Positions 52,325-61,454 of a DNA stretch of 64,000 bases are shown one piece after another. The translations under genes were made by a program, and so were the position numbers. The stretch's first letter is position 1; each line of letters opens with the position of its first letter. Origin of the DNA: Limnohabitans kasalickyi (GTDB lineage: Bacteria > Pseudomonadota > Gammaproteobacteria > Burkholderiales > Burkholderiaceae_C); contig OZ248418.1 in assembly GCA_965234325.1 (NCBI GenBank), positions 124,001 through 188,000 on the forward strand. Direction: 5' to 3'. Under the pieces are notes generated by a model, which was given only the letters and a program-made list of their open reading frames with translations, was not told where the DNA came from and ran no database searches.

Positions 52325-52395
52325 TTAACCTTGAAAGATCCTAAGGCGTTGGCTGTTCAACGCGATAGAGCAAAACATTCACAGCCTCAATTCGC

Positions 52396-53304
52396 TTAAT
52401 TTTTGTTGCTGAACAAGTTGTGAATGATTTGCCGCATCCAGATATGTGCCGAATCCTTCTGAAAGCGTTGATGCCAAAACAAGTGCACATCAATCACAGG
52501 TGATTTCATAGGGGTCGGTACATACCGAACCTCGCCATGTTGGACAAAAAATTCTGCAAGATCTTTGGGGACTGTGGCCACCAAGTTAGACGTTTCGATG
52601 ATGGGGAGCAGGCTCATAAAGTGCGAAAGCTCAACCACTACACGCCGTTTGATCCCCTTGCTTTGTAAAAAATGTTCAAAAAGGTGTTCACGTCCATCGG
52701 GTTTAACAACGGCGTGTGAAGCTTGCAGGAATTGCGTATTTGTTATTTTGTCTCCCACATCGGGGTGTTTTTTTCTAACTAAACAGACATGCGTGTTGGT
52801 GATGAGCTTCTGCTGAAAAAATCCAGCTTTGTGCAGGTCTGGAAAATATCCGATGGCCATGTCTGCCGAGCCAGACGCTAATGAATCTGCAGCCGCCTCT
52901 CTTGGCATTGCCAAGGTTCTCAGGTTGAGGTGTGGCGATTTCACAGCCAACTCCGATAGCAGTCGGGGTAAAAAATTAACCTCAGCAATATCAGGCGTTA
53001 CCAGTGTGAACGTTCGATCGGTGGCTGAAGGATCAAACTTTTTAGGCAGCAAGATGTCGGTCTTTATGGTTTGCACCACCAGACGTATGCTTGGACTCAA
53101 AGCCTGTGCTTTCGGTGTTGGTGCCATGCCTGAGCCCGTCCGAACGAAGAGCTGATCGTCAAATAAGACGCGAAGTCTTGAAATTGCCGCACTCATCGCG
53201 GGTTGGCTGAGCTTGATGGCCTCAGCAGCTTTGGTTACATTTTGCTGCTGCAGCATGGCATCAAACACTACCAAGAGATTCAAGTCTAAAGATCTAATAT
53301 CCAT
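52396..53304 (-). CDS. LysR-family regulator of the aromatic cluster
   Basis: This 302-residue LysR/NodD-like regulator starts MDIRSLDLNLLVVFDAMLQQQNVTKAAEAIKLSQPAMSAAISRLRVLFDDQLFVR, followed by the effector domain. It diverges from the ring-cleavage operon across 116 bases of AT-rich DNA in which I found no clear T-N11-A repeat. It is probably the activator of that operon, with an aromatic or pathway intermediate as inducer. Confidence 0.87.
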   Translation of the reverse strand: MDIRSLDLNLLVVFDAMLQQQNVTKAAEAIKLSQPAMSAAISRLRVLFDDQLFVRTGSGMAPTPKAQALSPSIRLVVQTIKTDILLPKKFDPSATDRTFTLVTPDIAEVNFLPRLLSELAVKSPHLNLRTLAMPREAAADSLASGSADMAIGYFPDLHKAGFFQQKLITNTHVCLVRKKHPDVGDKITNTQFLQASHAVVKPDGREHLFEHFLQSKGIKRRVVVELSHFMSLLPIIETSNLVATVPKDLAEFFVQHGEVRYVPTPMKSPVIDVHLFWHQRFQKDSAHIWMRQIIHNLFSNKN

Positions 53305-53420
53305 AGGGTGGATATTATCTATTTATAAAATCAGCTGGACGAATTATTTCTCAATCCATAAACTCCTTGATATAAATAAACTTGCCAAGGTGTTTGGCAT
53401 GAAAACAACGGAGACGAGAC

Positions 53421-54440
53421 ATGTCATGCGCTTGCGGTGTTGACGTGCATGCACACGTCATTCCAGGTGAGTTTCCAAAATATCTTGGCGCAATCACACC
53501 TTCAGGATGGCCCTCTATGGCACCTGCCGATGCCTGTCATCGCCACGTGATGATTGATGGGAAGAATTACAGAACCGTCTCAGACAAGTGTTGGACAACT
53601 TCTCGTCGCTTGGCTGATTTTCAAGAGATGGGTCTAGAGCTGCAGGCCATTTCTCCCATGCCAGAGTTGTTGTCTTATTGGCTCTCTCCCTCTGACGGCG
53701 CGCAATTGGTGCGTTTTTTGAACGAACAAATTGCGACCATGGTGCATGAGTCAGTAGGGCAGTTGGTGGGCATGGGTGCTGTGCCTTTGCAAGACATAAC
53801 GCTTGCCATCCAAGAGCTGCACCACATCAAACACGTTTTAGGACTGCGTGGTGTTGAGATAGGCAGCAACATCAATGGTGTGGTGATGGGTGACCCAAAA
53901 TTTGATCCATTTTTTGAGGCCTGCCAGGCGTTGGATATGCCTGTTTTTGTTCATGCATTAAGGCCGACAGGCATGGACCGCTTGGTGGGGCCTGCGCCCC
54001 TGCAACAAGTGTTGGCCTACCCCACAGATGTCGGATTGGCCGCAGCGTCGGTGTTGACCGGCAACTTGATGCAACGTTATCCGAAGCTGCGCTTGGCATT
54101 CAGTCACGGAGGTGGGACGCTGGCCATGTTGTTGCCTCGCCTGCAGCAGGCCATGTCTGTCTTTCCCGCGCTCAAAAACAGCGTGCATCGCTCGCCAACG
54201 GAGCAAGCGCGGGAGCTGTATTACGACACACTGGTGTTTGATCCGCACACACTGGCGCATCTTGTGCAGACTTTTGGTGCGTCGCAGCTCATGATTGGGA
54301 CGGATTACCCCTTCAACTTTCACGACAAACATCCCGTTGAGCGCATTCAAAACGCTGGCTTGGATGACACAGTCATTCAACAACTAACCCATGCCAATGC
54401 AAGAAGATTTCTTGGCATTGAACCAAAATTTTCGGAGTAG
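53421..54440 (+). CDS. Amidohydrolase-family decarboxylase/hydrolase (ACMSD-like)
   Basis: This 339-residue metal-dependent amidohydrolase-2 protein has an N-terminal metal motif VDVHAHVIPGE (His10, His12), a middle FVHALRP (His), AFSHGGGTLAMLLPRL (His) and a late GTDYPF (Asp), the full aminocarboxymuconate semialdehyde decarboxylase ligand set. Such enzymes decarboxylate ring or ring-cleavage acids without cofactor. It is first in a tightly packed operon with an extradiol dioxygenase and a fumarylacetoacetase-like hydrolase. The exact substrate is unknown. Confidence 0.82.
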   Translation: MSCACGVDVHAHVIPGEFPKYLGAITPSGWPSMAPADACHRHVMIDGKNYRTVSDKCWTTSRRLADFQEMGLELQAISPMPELLSYWLSPSDGAQLVRFLNEQIATMVHESVGQLVGMGAVPLQDITLAIQELHHIKHVLGLRGVEIGSNINGVVMGDPKFDPFFEACQALDMPVFVHALRPTGMDRLVGPAPLQQVLAYPTDVGLAAASVLTGNLMQRYPKLRLAFSHGGGTLAMLLPRLQQAMSVFPALKNSVHRSPTEQARELYYDTLVFDPHTLAHLVQTFGASQLMIGTDYPFNFHDKHPVERIQNAGLDDTVIQQLTHANARRFLGIEPKFSE

Positions 54441-54443
54441 TAC

Positions 54444-55346
54444 ATGACCCATGCTTCTTCCCGCGTGAGCGCTTTGCGTAGCGTGGCACTGAATGTCCCT
54501 GACTTGGCTGTTGCCGAAAAATTCTTCACAACCGTTTGGCATTTGCAAATTGCCGCTCGCAGTGAGGGTGCCATTTACTTCAGAGGTACGGGCGCAGATC
54601 ATCATCTGCTGGCCCTTCACCAAGCAGAAGGTTCTGCACGGATACGCTGTGTCACGCTTCGCGCCCGCAGTCGATCAGCGTTGGATGTTGTTGCCAGTGC
54701 GGCTCTGGCGGCCGGTGGCAAAGTGCTGAAACCTGTTACTGAGCTGAACGAGCCTGGAGGCGGCGTTGGCGTCACGGTGGCTGACCCCGATGGTCGCGTG
54801 TTTCAGTTGGTGCACGGCGATGACTTACATGCCGATGCGCATGAGGCGCGTGACCAACCCATTCGTCTGGCGCACGCAGTTTTGAACAGCCATGATGTCG
54901 AATCAACACGTGGCTTCATGGAGACAGTCCTCGACTTTTCACTGTCAGACCGAACACGCATCATGGCCTTTATGCGCTGCAACAGTGACCACCACAGCAT
55001 TGCCTTAGGGGATACAGACAACGATGCGCTGAATCACATTGCTTTTTTGATGCCTGATGTGGACTCCGTCATGCGTGGTGGTGGGCGCATGCGTGACGCG
55101 GGGTACGGCATTGAGTGGGGACCTGGCCGACATGGCCCAGGAGACAACGCGTTCAACTATTTTGTCGGTCCCTTTGACGTGGTGGTTGAGTACACCGCAG
55201 AGGTCGAGCAAATTGACGACAGCTACAAAGCGGGTCAACCGAGTGATTGGACTTGGCCACCTGGTCGCGTGGATCAATGGGGAATATCTCCGCCGCCAAG
55301 CCCCCGGTTGAAAGATGCGCAAAAAGCGGTTCTTTTTGTTTCTTAA
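54444..55346 (+). CDS. Type I extradiol ring-cleavage dioxygenase (VOC family)
   Basis: This 300-residue two-domain vicinal-oxygen-chelate protein carries in its C-terminal half the complete iron-ligand set of BphC-type enzymes: His144 (LAHAVLNSHDVES), His198 (LNHIAFLM) and Glu249 (VVEYTAE). The acid-base residues DHHSIAL, GRHGPGDNAFNYF are also kept. It should cleave a catechol next to its hydroxyls. It starts 4 bases after the amidohydrolase stop. It ends unusually in a Pro-rich tail. Substrate identity is open. Confidence 0.85.
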   Translation: MTHASSRVSALRSVALNVPDLAVAEKFFTTVWHLQIAARSEGAIYFRGTGADHHLLALHQAEGSARIRCVTLRARSRSALDVVASAALAAGGKVLKPVTELNEPGGGVGVTVADPDGRVFQLVHGDDLHADAHEARDQPIRLAHAVLNSHDVESTRGFMETVLDFSLSDRTRIMAFMRCNSDHHSIALGDTDNDALNHIAFLMPDVDSVMRGGGRMRDAGYGIEWGPGRHGPGDNAFNYFVGPFDVVVEYTAEVEQIDDSYKAGQPSDWTWPPGRVDQWGISPPPSPRLKDAQKAVLFVS

Positions 55347-55369
55347 AAATTAGTTTCTAGGGAGTCATC

Positions 55370-56233
55370 ATGAAGTTCACAACGTTTCACAAAAATGGTC
55401 AAGATCGCTTAGGTTTGATCGATGGTGATCAAGTCATTGATCTGAACCAATCTCAACCGCAAGTCAATGCCGATTTGCGACTGGCATTGAAGTCAGGCGT
55501 TGACTTGGCCGCAGCCGCGAAAAATGCGTTGGCCTCCACATCAGAGCGATTACCGATGTCGAGTTTGCTACTCTCGCCCATCTTGCCGGAGCCTGGAAAA
55601 ATCATCTGCTTGGGCTTGAATTACTTTGACCATGCCAAAGAGGGGGGGCGTGATAAGCCTGAGTACCCATGGTTCTTTTTGCGTTCAGCTTCTTCGTTGT
55701 TGGCTCCCAACGCCGATGCCATTCTTCCTAAAGTGTCTGAGCGTTTGGACTATGAGGCAGAGTTGGCGGTTGTCATTGGTAAAACCGTCAAACATGCCAC
55801 GATGGACAACGCATTGGATTGTGTGTTTGGGTACAGCTGCTTCAACGACATTTCGGTGCGCGATTATCAAAAGAGAACACCGCAGTGGACGATTGGCAAA
55901 AACTTTGACCAAACAGGTGGCTTTGGCCCTGTGCTGGTGACTGCCGATGAATTGCCACCCGGTGCGGCGGGTTTGAAAATTCAAGCCCGCTTGAATGGTC
56001 AGGTCATGCAGGATGCGAATACCCGTGACATGATTTGGGGCGTCGCTGAGACCATCAAGCTGTTGACAGAGTGCATGACACTGGAACCTGGCGACCTCAT
56101 CATCATGGGCACGCCTGCTGGTGTGGGACAAGCACGTACGCCACCTGTGTGGATGAAAAGTGGCGACACAGTGGAAATTGAAATCGAACACATTGGGTTG
56201 TTGCGCAACAAAATTCAAAGCGAGATCGCCTAA
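55370..56233 (+). CDS. Fumarylacetoacetate hydrolase-family protein
   Basis: This 287-residue FAH-fold enzyme has a short N-terminal domain, then ICLGLNYFDHAKEGG, ERLDYEAELAVVIGK (metal Glu), YSCFNDISVRDYQ, QWTIGKNFDQTGGFGPVLV and LEPGDLIIMGTPAGVG. Members hydrolyse acylpyruvates or hydrate/decarboxylate 2-keto-enoates after ring cleavage. It lies 23 bases after the dioxygenase gene and two bases before the hydroxylase gene, consistent with the next step of one pathway. Confidence 0.86.
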   Translation: MKFTTFHKNGQDRLGLIDGDQVIDLNQSQPQVNADLRLALKSGVDLAAAAKNALASTSERLPMSSLLLSPILPEPGKIICLGLNYFDHAKEGGRDKPEYPWFFLRSASSLLAPNADAILPKVSERLDYEAELAVVIGKTVKHATMDNALDCVFGYSCFNDISVRDYQKRTPQWTIGKNFDQTGGFGPVLVTADELPPGAAGLKIQARLNGQVMQDANTRDMIWGVAETIKLLTECMTLEPGDLIIMGTPAGVGQARTPPVWMKSGDTVEIEIEHIGLLRNKIQSEIA

Positions 56234-56235
56234 GT

Positions 56236-57783
56236 ATGAGCACTGTCGCCAATCAAGATACTTACGATGTTGCGATTGTGGGTTTTGGTCCAACAGGTGC
56301 TATTGCTGCAGGATTACTCGGGAAAAAGGGCATTCGCACCTTTGTGTGTGACAAATCGCCCGATGTGTACGACAAGCCCAGAGCCATTGCGTTAGATCAT
56401 GAAATCTCACGCGTGTTTCAGCACATGGGCATTGGCAAAAAAATCAAACCATTTCTCGAGCCCTTTTCAGATTCCGTCTTTTATGGGGTCGAAGGGCAAG
56501 TCATCAAGCAAATGTCGACGGTGGCAGCGCCCTATCCTTTGTCACACACGCCTTCCGTTGTGTTTTCACAGCCTCCCGTTGAGAAAATTTTGCGTGACTA
56601 TGCAGAGTCACATGCCTCGGTGACGGTGGCTCTGGGATGGACGTTGGTGGATTTGACGCAGGACATCGACCTGGCAACCTTGAGTTTCAAAAGTGAAGAT
56701 GGGCACACATCGCAGGTGAAAGCCAAATACGTGATTGGCTGTGATGGTGCCAGTAGTTCGGTGCGCTCCTTGGTGGGCATTGCGCTTAAGGATCTGGGTT
56801 TTGACGAACCTTGGCTGGTGGTGGATGTGATGGTGAATGCGCACGGTCTTGCCAAGTTGCCGAAGACCAGTGTTCAGTATTGCAACCCAGAACGTCCATC
56901 GACTTATGTGATCGGGCCTGGCCATCACAGGCGCTGGGAAATTTCTATCAATGAGGGCGAGGACCCCAAAGAAGTCGCCACACCGGAAGGCACTTGGAAA
57001 TTGTTGGCGCCTTGGTTGACCCAGCAAGATGGCACGCTGTGGCGTCAAGCCAGTTACCGTTTTCATGCGCTTGTGGCAAGCCAGTGGCGCAAAGGTCGTG
57101 TGTTTGTGGCGGGTGATGCCGCGCACCAGCAACCACCGTTCTTGGGGCAAGGCATGTGCCAAGGGGTCCGCGATGCAGTCAATCTTTGCTGGCGCTTGGA
57201 AGCGGTGTTGAAAAACGAGGCCTCTGAATCTTTGCTGGATTCGTATGGTTTGGAACGCAAAGCCCATGTGATCGAGTTGACAACGCGCATCAAAGGCATC
57301 GGGCAAATCATCACCGAGCGTGACGTTACAAAAGCGCGTGCACGTGATGCGAAATTGTTAGCAGACTGCGGCGGTGTTGTGACCCCCATGCCTCGGCAGG
57401 ATGTTCAGCCCGCTTTGTCAGCAGGGCTGCTTGGGTCTGTGGCGCATCCCGCGCGTGGTTCAATTTTCCCTCAGCCCTTATTGGTTCAATCTGACGGCAC
57501 TCAAGTTCGCATGGATGATGTTTATCCAGCAGGGTGGAAGATAGTGTTCAGTGCGGAAGCTGGAGACGATTTTCTTCAAGCCGCACAGCACCACCACTTG
57601 CCAGCATTGTTATCCCTGAAGCTTGGTTCTTCAGAGCTGACAGAGGCTGAAGGTGTGTTGCGCCAGTGGTTCGAAAAGCATCAAATTCAGGCGGCGATTA
57701 TGCGACCTGATCACTACATCTATGGGGTGTGTCAAACGTCTCTGGATGTCACCACTCAGCTGCAAGCCTTGAAGTTGGTCTAA
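56236..57783 (+). CDS. FAD-dependent aromatic hydroxylase (MhpA-like)
   Basis: This 515-residue class A flavoprotein monooxygenase has the N-terminal VAIVGFGPTGAIAAGLLGKKG, the middle motif YVIGCDGASSSVRSLVGI (DG motif), and RVFVAGDAAHQQPPFLGQGMCQGVRDAVNLCWRL (GD motif). This is the pattern of 3-(3-hydroxyphenyl)propionate hydroxylase and related phenol hydroxylases. It would introduce the second ring hydroxyl before extradiol cleavage. Confidence 0.87.
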   Translation: MSTVANQDTYDVAIVGFGPTGAIAAGLLGKKGIRTFVCDKSPDVYDKPRAIALDHEISRVFQHMGIGKKIKPFLEPFSDSVFYGVEGQVIKQMSTVAAPYPLSHTPSVVFSQPPVEKILRDYAESHASVTVALGWTLVDLTQDIDLATLSFKSEDGHTSQVKAKYVIGCDGASSSVRSLVGIALKDLGFDEPWLVVDVMVNAHGLAKLPKTSVQYCNPERPSTYVIGPGHHRRWEISINEGEDPKEVATPEGTWKLLAPWLTQQDGTLWRQASYRFHALVASQWRKGRVFVAGDAAHQQPPFLGQGMCQGVRDAVNLCWRLEAVLKNEASESLLDSYGLERKAHVIELTTRIKGIGQIITERDVTKARARDAKLLADCGGVVTPMPRQDVQPALSAGLLGSVAHPARGSIFPQPLLVQSDGTQVRMDDVYPAGWKIVFSAEAGDDFLQAAQHHHLPALLSLKLGSSELTEAEGVLRQWFEKHQIQAAIMRPDHYIYGVCQTSLDVTTQLQALKLV

Positions 57784-57819
57784 GGTTAATCATTCATAAA
57801 AAATTATCAGGAGACAAAA

Positions 57820-58797
57820 ATGGAACGCAGACAATTCATTCAAACGATGGTGGCAGGGGCCTCCGTTGCGAGCGCTGGCGCATGGGGACAAACCAACACT
57901 TGGCCTGATAAACCCATCAAGCTTGTCTTGTCACAACCTGCAGGGTCGGGGCCAGATAACGTGGCCAGATTGTTGGGAGACCGACTCGCCAAATCGTTGA
58001 CCCAGCCCATTGTGATTGACAACAAACCCGGTGGTCAAAACGTGATTGGGGCTCAAGCTGCCGCACGTTCAAGCCCTGATGGCTACACCTTTTACTTTGC
58101 CACCACAGCAGCACTGATCACCAACACGCTGTTGTTCAAGCAGCTGGCCTATGACCCGCAAAAAGAATTCATGCCGGTGGCTTTCGTAGCGCGAAGCCCA
58201 TTTGCAATTTTGGTGGACGTGAACTCTCCGATTCAAACCATTGATGAGTTGATTGCGAAATCAAAGGCATCTAACGGACAGTTTTCGATTGGCAATGAAG
58301 GCCCTCGGACTTTCAGCGGCATGATTGCTCGGTTGTTCAATTCACGTGCAAAAGCTGCCGCTAATTTGGTCCCTTATGCGAACGTGGGTGTCGGTTCTCA
58401 GAACTTGATGGGCGGCCATGTGGATGCGATGGTGGCAGATTTGGCGTCCACTGCGCAATTGGCCAAGCAAGGCAAGTTGCGGGTCATTGCCACTACGGCA
58501 GCCAAACGTGTGCCGGGTTGGGAGAACGTGCCTGCACTTTCAGAAAAGCTTGGCAACTTTGACATGGTGGGTTGGTTTGCCATCGTTGCGCCAAAAGGAA
58601 CCCCACAGCAAGTTATCACCAAGTTCAACCAAGAAGTGAACTTGGCGTTGGCTGACAAAGAGTTGGCAGGTCGCATTGCCAACATCGGCCCCTTGGCAGA
58701 CGCCAGCATGTCAGAAGAAGATGTGAAAAAATTTCTAGCCTCAGAGCTCGCTCGATGGACCGAAGTGACGAAAGAGATTGGCGTCTTGCCTGAATAG
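57820..58797 (+). CDS. Bug/TctC-family binding protein of the aromatic cluster
   Basis: This 325-residue periplasmic protein starts MERRQFIQTMVAGASVASAGAWG, a twin-Arg-like signal (RRQFIQ). It continues with the Bug fold: WPDKPIKLVLSQPAGSGPDNVARLLGDRL and NKPGGQNVIGAQAAARSSPDGYTFY. It is last in the rightward operon, 36 bases after the hydroxylase, and ends before a strong terminator. It likely binds the aromatic acid or amide degraded by the cluster. Confidence 0.87.
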   Translation: MERRQFIQTMVAGASVASAGAWGQTNTWPDKPIKLVLSQPAGSGPDNVARLLGDRLAKSLTQPIVIDNKPGGQNVIGAQAAARSSPDGYTFYFATTAALITNTLLFKQLAYDPQKEFMPVAFVARSPFAILVDVNSPIQTIDELIAKSKASNGQFSIGNEGPRTFSGMIARLFNSRAKAAANLVPYANVGVGSQNLMGGHVDAMVADLASTAQLAKQGKLRVIATTAAKRVPGWENVPALSEKLGNFDMVGWFAIVAPKGTPQQVITKFNQEVNLALADKELAGRIANIGPLADASMSEEDVKKFLASELARWTEVTKEIGVLPE

Positions 58798-58808
58798 CCA
58801 AACCCTCC

Positions 58809-58837
58809 AAAAAGTCTCTGCGTGCAGAGACTTTTTT
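58809..58837. terminator. Bidirectional terminator after the aromatic operon
   Basis: AAAAAGTCTCT and AGAGACTTTTTT pair around GCGTGC, giving an intrinsic terminator with T runs on both strands. It sits exactly between the Bug gene stop and the stop of the convergent 8-oxoguanine deaminase gene. Confidence 0.88.
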
Positions 58838-60264
58838 CAGGCCCCCAAAGCCAGCTGCAACGCCAGCTGGTTATGCCGCTCAATCAACGGCCCCATGTCT
58901 ACCGTCGCAATCTCACCCTTACGCACCACCACCCGTCCATTGACAACTACGTAGTCCGCGTTGTCACTGGCGCACAGCAGCAGCGCACCCACGGGGTCGT
59001 GCACCGCGCCGCCCGCCATGTTCAGCGTGTCGCTGCGAAACATCGCAATGTCAGCGCAATAACCCTCTTTGATTTGCCCCAATTCGTGGGCGCGGCCCAG
59101 CACTTCTGCACCGCCGCGAGTGGCTAGGCGCAGGGCGTCGCGAGGTGTCATTTCGGCGGGGCCTAAGTCGCAGCCAAACACGGTGCGTCCGTTGTCAACA
59201 CGCGGTGCTTCCAGTGCGCGGCCCACGCGCGCCAGCAGCATGGCTTGGCGAGCTTCGTTCAACAGATGGGCGCCGTCGTTGCTGGCGCTGCCGTCTACGC
59301 CCAAACCAATGGGCACACCGGCGTCAAGCATTTTTCGCAGGGGCAAGATGCCGCTGGCCAATCGCATATTGCTGCACGGGCAGTGGGCAATGCCTGTGCG
59401 TGTGCGTGCAAACAAATACGTGCCTTCGTCGTCCAGCTTCACGCAGTGGGCGTGCCACACGTCGTGGCCCACCCAGCCTAGGTCTTCGGCGTACTGCGCG
59501 GGCGTGCAGTTGAATTTTTCTTTCGTGTACGCAATGTCGTGGTCGTTCTCGGCCAAGTGCGTGTGCAGGTGCACCTTGTGTGCGCGGGCCAGTTTGGCGG
59601 ATTCGCGCATGAGGTCTTGGCTCACGCTGAAGGGCGAGCAGGGGGCCACGGCCACGTGTGTCATCGCGCCATAGCTGGCGTCGTGATACGTCTCAATCAG
59701 GCGTTGGGTTTCCTTCAAGATGAAGGCTTCTTTTTCCACCACGCGGTCGGGCGGCAGGCCGCCTTGGCTTTCGCCCACGCTCATGCTGCCGCGTGTGGCT
59801 GTAAAGCGCATGCCAATGGTGTGCGCAGCTTCAATGCTGTCGTCCAGTCGCACGCCGTTGGGGTAGATGTACAGGTGGTCGCTGCTGGTGGTGCAGCCGC
59901 TCAGCAGCAGCTCGGCCATGGCCACTTGGTTAGACACCAGCACCATCTCGGGCGTGAGCCCCGCCCAAATGGGGTACAGCCCTTTGAGCCAGCTGAACAG
60001 CTCGGCGTTTTGCACCTGCGGCACAGCACGCGTGAGGCTTTGCACCATGTGGTGGTGGGTGTTGATCAGGCCCGGCACCACCACGTGGCGGCGGGCGTCA
60101 ATCACCTCATCCACTTGCTCCAGTAGTTCATCGATGTTTTCTCCAGTAGGAATGATGCGTTCAATGCGGCCATCCTTCAGCAGGAGCGAGGCGTCGTTGA
60201 GTTCGGTGTTGGCATCGTCTTGCGTAGCGATGCAGCGGGCGCGGTGGATGAGCAGGGTGGTCAT
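58837..60264 (-). CDS. 8-oxoguanine deaminase
   Basis: This 475-residue amidohydrolase of the TRZ/ATZ group deaminates 8-oxoguanine to urate. It shows the metal motif GLINTHHHMVQSLTRAVP, LLLSGCTTSSDHLYIYPNGVRLDDSIEAA, GMRFTATRGSMSVGESQGGLPPD, HLHTHLAEND, HAHCVKLDDEG and GVDGSASNDGAHLL. The SSDHLYIYPNG and SMSVGESQGGLPP stretches mark the 8-oxoguanine rather than the guanine deaminase branch. Its product feeds PuuD, encoded 11 kb away; no TGTATACA operator is visible before it. A related triazine or guanine activity is the alternative. Confidence 0.85.
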   Translation of the reverse strand: MTTLLIHRARCIATQDDANTELNDASLLLKDGRIERIIPTGENIDELLEQVDEVIDARRHVVVPGLINTHHHMVQSLTRAVPQVQNAELFSWLKGLYPIWAGLTPEMVLVSNQVAMAELLLSGCTTSSDHLYIYPNGVRLDDSIEAAHTIGMRFTATRGSMSVGESQGGLPPDRVVEKEAFILKETQRLIETYHDASYGAMTHVAVAPCSPFSVSQDLMRESAKLARAHKVHLHTHLAENDHDIAYTKEKFNCTPAQYAEDLGWVGHDVWHAHCVKLDDEGTYLFARTRTGIAHCPCSNMRLASGILPLRKMLDAGVPIGLGVDGSASNDGAHLLNEARQAMLLARVGRALEAPRVDNGRTVFGCDLGPAEMTPRDALRLATRGGAEVLGRAHELGQIKEGYCADIAMFRSDTLNMAGGAVHDPVGALLLCASDNADYVVVNGRVVVRKGEIATVDMGPLIERHNQLALQLALGA

Positions 60265-60365
60265 GGAGTGGCAAGTTGAAATCGACTGTCGCCACTTTAA
60301 CTCTGTGTGCTTGTGGGTTCGGGCGAAACCCTTAAAGTGCCTTTGTTATTTACTAGAGAGATCCC

Positions 60366-61430
60366 ATGAAGACCTACAAAATCGCGTGCATCCCCGGTGA
60401 CGGCATTGGCAAAGAAGTGGTGCCCGCTGGCCAGCAAGTGCTGCAGGCCTTGGCTGCTGCCCGCAAAGATTTCAACTTTGAGTTCACCAGCTTTGGCTGG
60501 GGCGGCGATTGGTACCGCGCCCATGGCGAAATGATGCCCAAAGACGGGCTGGACGCTTTGCGCCCCATGGACGCCATTTTGTTTGGCTCTGCGGGCGATC
60601 CGCACATTCCCGACCACATCACCCTGTGGGGCTTGCGCCTGAAGATTTGCCAAGGCTTTGACCAATACGCCAACGTGCGCCCCACGCGCATCTTGCCCGG
60701 CATTGACGCGCCGCTGAAGCGCTGTACCGCCAAAGACCTCGACTGGGTCATCGTGCGCGAAAACTCCGAGGGCGAGTACTCTGGTGTGGGTGGCCGTGCG
60801 CACCAAGGTCATCCGATTGAAGTGGCCACCGATGTGTCGATGATGACCCGCGCGGGCGTGGAGCGCATCATGCGTTACGCCTTCAAGCTCGCCCAATCGC
60901 GCCCCCGCAAACTGTTGACCATCGTCACCAAGTCCAACGCGCAGCGCCATGCCATGGTGATGTGGGACGAAATCGCCGTGCAAATCAGCCAAGAGTTCCC
61001 CGACGTCAAATGGGACAAGGAGCTGGTCGATGCCGCTACGGCCCGCATGGTCAACCGTCCCGCCACGCTGGACACCCTTGTGGCCACCAACTTGCACGCG
61101 GATATTTTGAGCGACTTGGCCGCTGCCTTGGCCGGCAGCTTAGGCATCGCCCCCACCGGCAACATCGACCCCGAGCGCCGTTACCCCAGCATGTTCGAGC
61201 CCATCCACGGTTCGGCCTTCGACATCATGGGCAAAGGTCTGGCAAACCCTGTAGGCACTTTCTGGAGTTGTGTCATGCTCTTGGAGCATTTGGGCGAGTT
61301 CGAGGCCGCACAAAAACTGATGCTTGCCATCGAGCAAGTGACGGCCAATCCCGCTTTGCACACGGGCGATTTGGGTGGCAAAGCCACCACCGAGCAAGTC
61401 ACCCAAGCTGTGTGCGCCTTGATGGCTTAA
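60366..61430 (+). CDS. ttuC: Tartrate dehydrogenase/decarboxylase TtuC
   Basis: This 354-residue NAD- and metal-dependent beta-decarboxylating dehydrogenase is related to isopropylmalate dehydrogenase. It reads KIACIPGDGIGKEVVPAGQQVL, DAILFGSAGDPHIPDHITLWGLRLKICQGFDQYANVRPTR, VRENSEGEYSGVGGR, and ATNLHADILSDLAAALAGSLGIAPTGNI. The DHITLWGLRLKICQ segment is characteristic of tartrate dehydrogenase. It acts on tartrate, malate or meso-tartrate, making oxaloglycolate or glycerate-level products that TtuD could use downstream. Confidence 0.92.
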   Translation: MKTYKIACIPGDGIGKEVVPAGQQVLQALAAARKDFNFEFTSFGWGGDWYRAHGEMMPKDGLDALRPMDAILFGSAGDPHIPDHITLWGLRLKICQGFDQYANVRPTRILPGIDAPLKRCTAKDLDWVIVRENSEGEYSGVGGRAHQGHPIEVATDVSMMTRAGVERIMRYAFKLAQSRPRKLLTIVTKSNAQRHAMVMWDEIAVQISQEFPDVKWDKELVDAATARMVNRPATLDTLVATNLHADILSDLAAALAGSLGIAPTGNIDPERRYPSMFEPIHGSAFDIMGKGLANPVGTFWSCVMLLEHLGEFEAAQKLMLAIEQVTANPALHTGDLGGKATTEQVTQAVCALMA

Positions 61431-61454
61431 TTCATATAAAAAGGAGACAACACC

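Noticed and set aside
61430..61438. ATTCATATA upstream of the tartrate Bug gene, resembling half of the 21-bp sulfoquinovose element
   Set aside because: Only nine bases match and the second half is absent; it overlaps the leader next to the ribosome site and is AT-rich enough to occur by chance.
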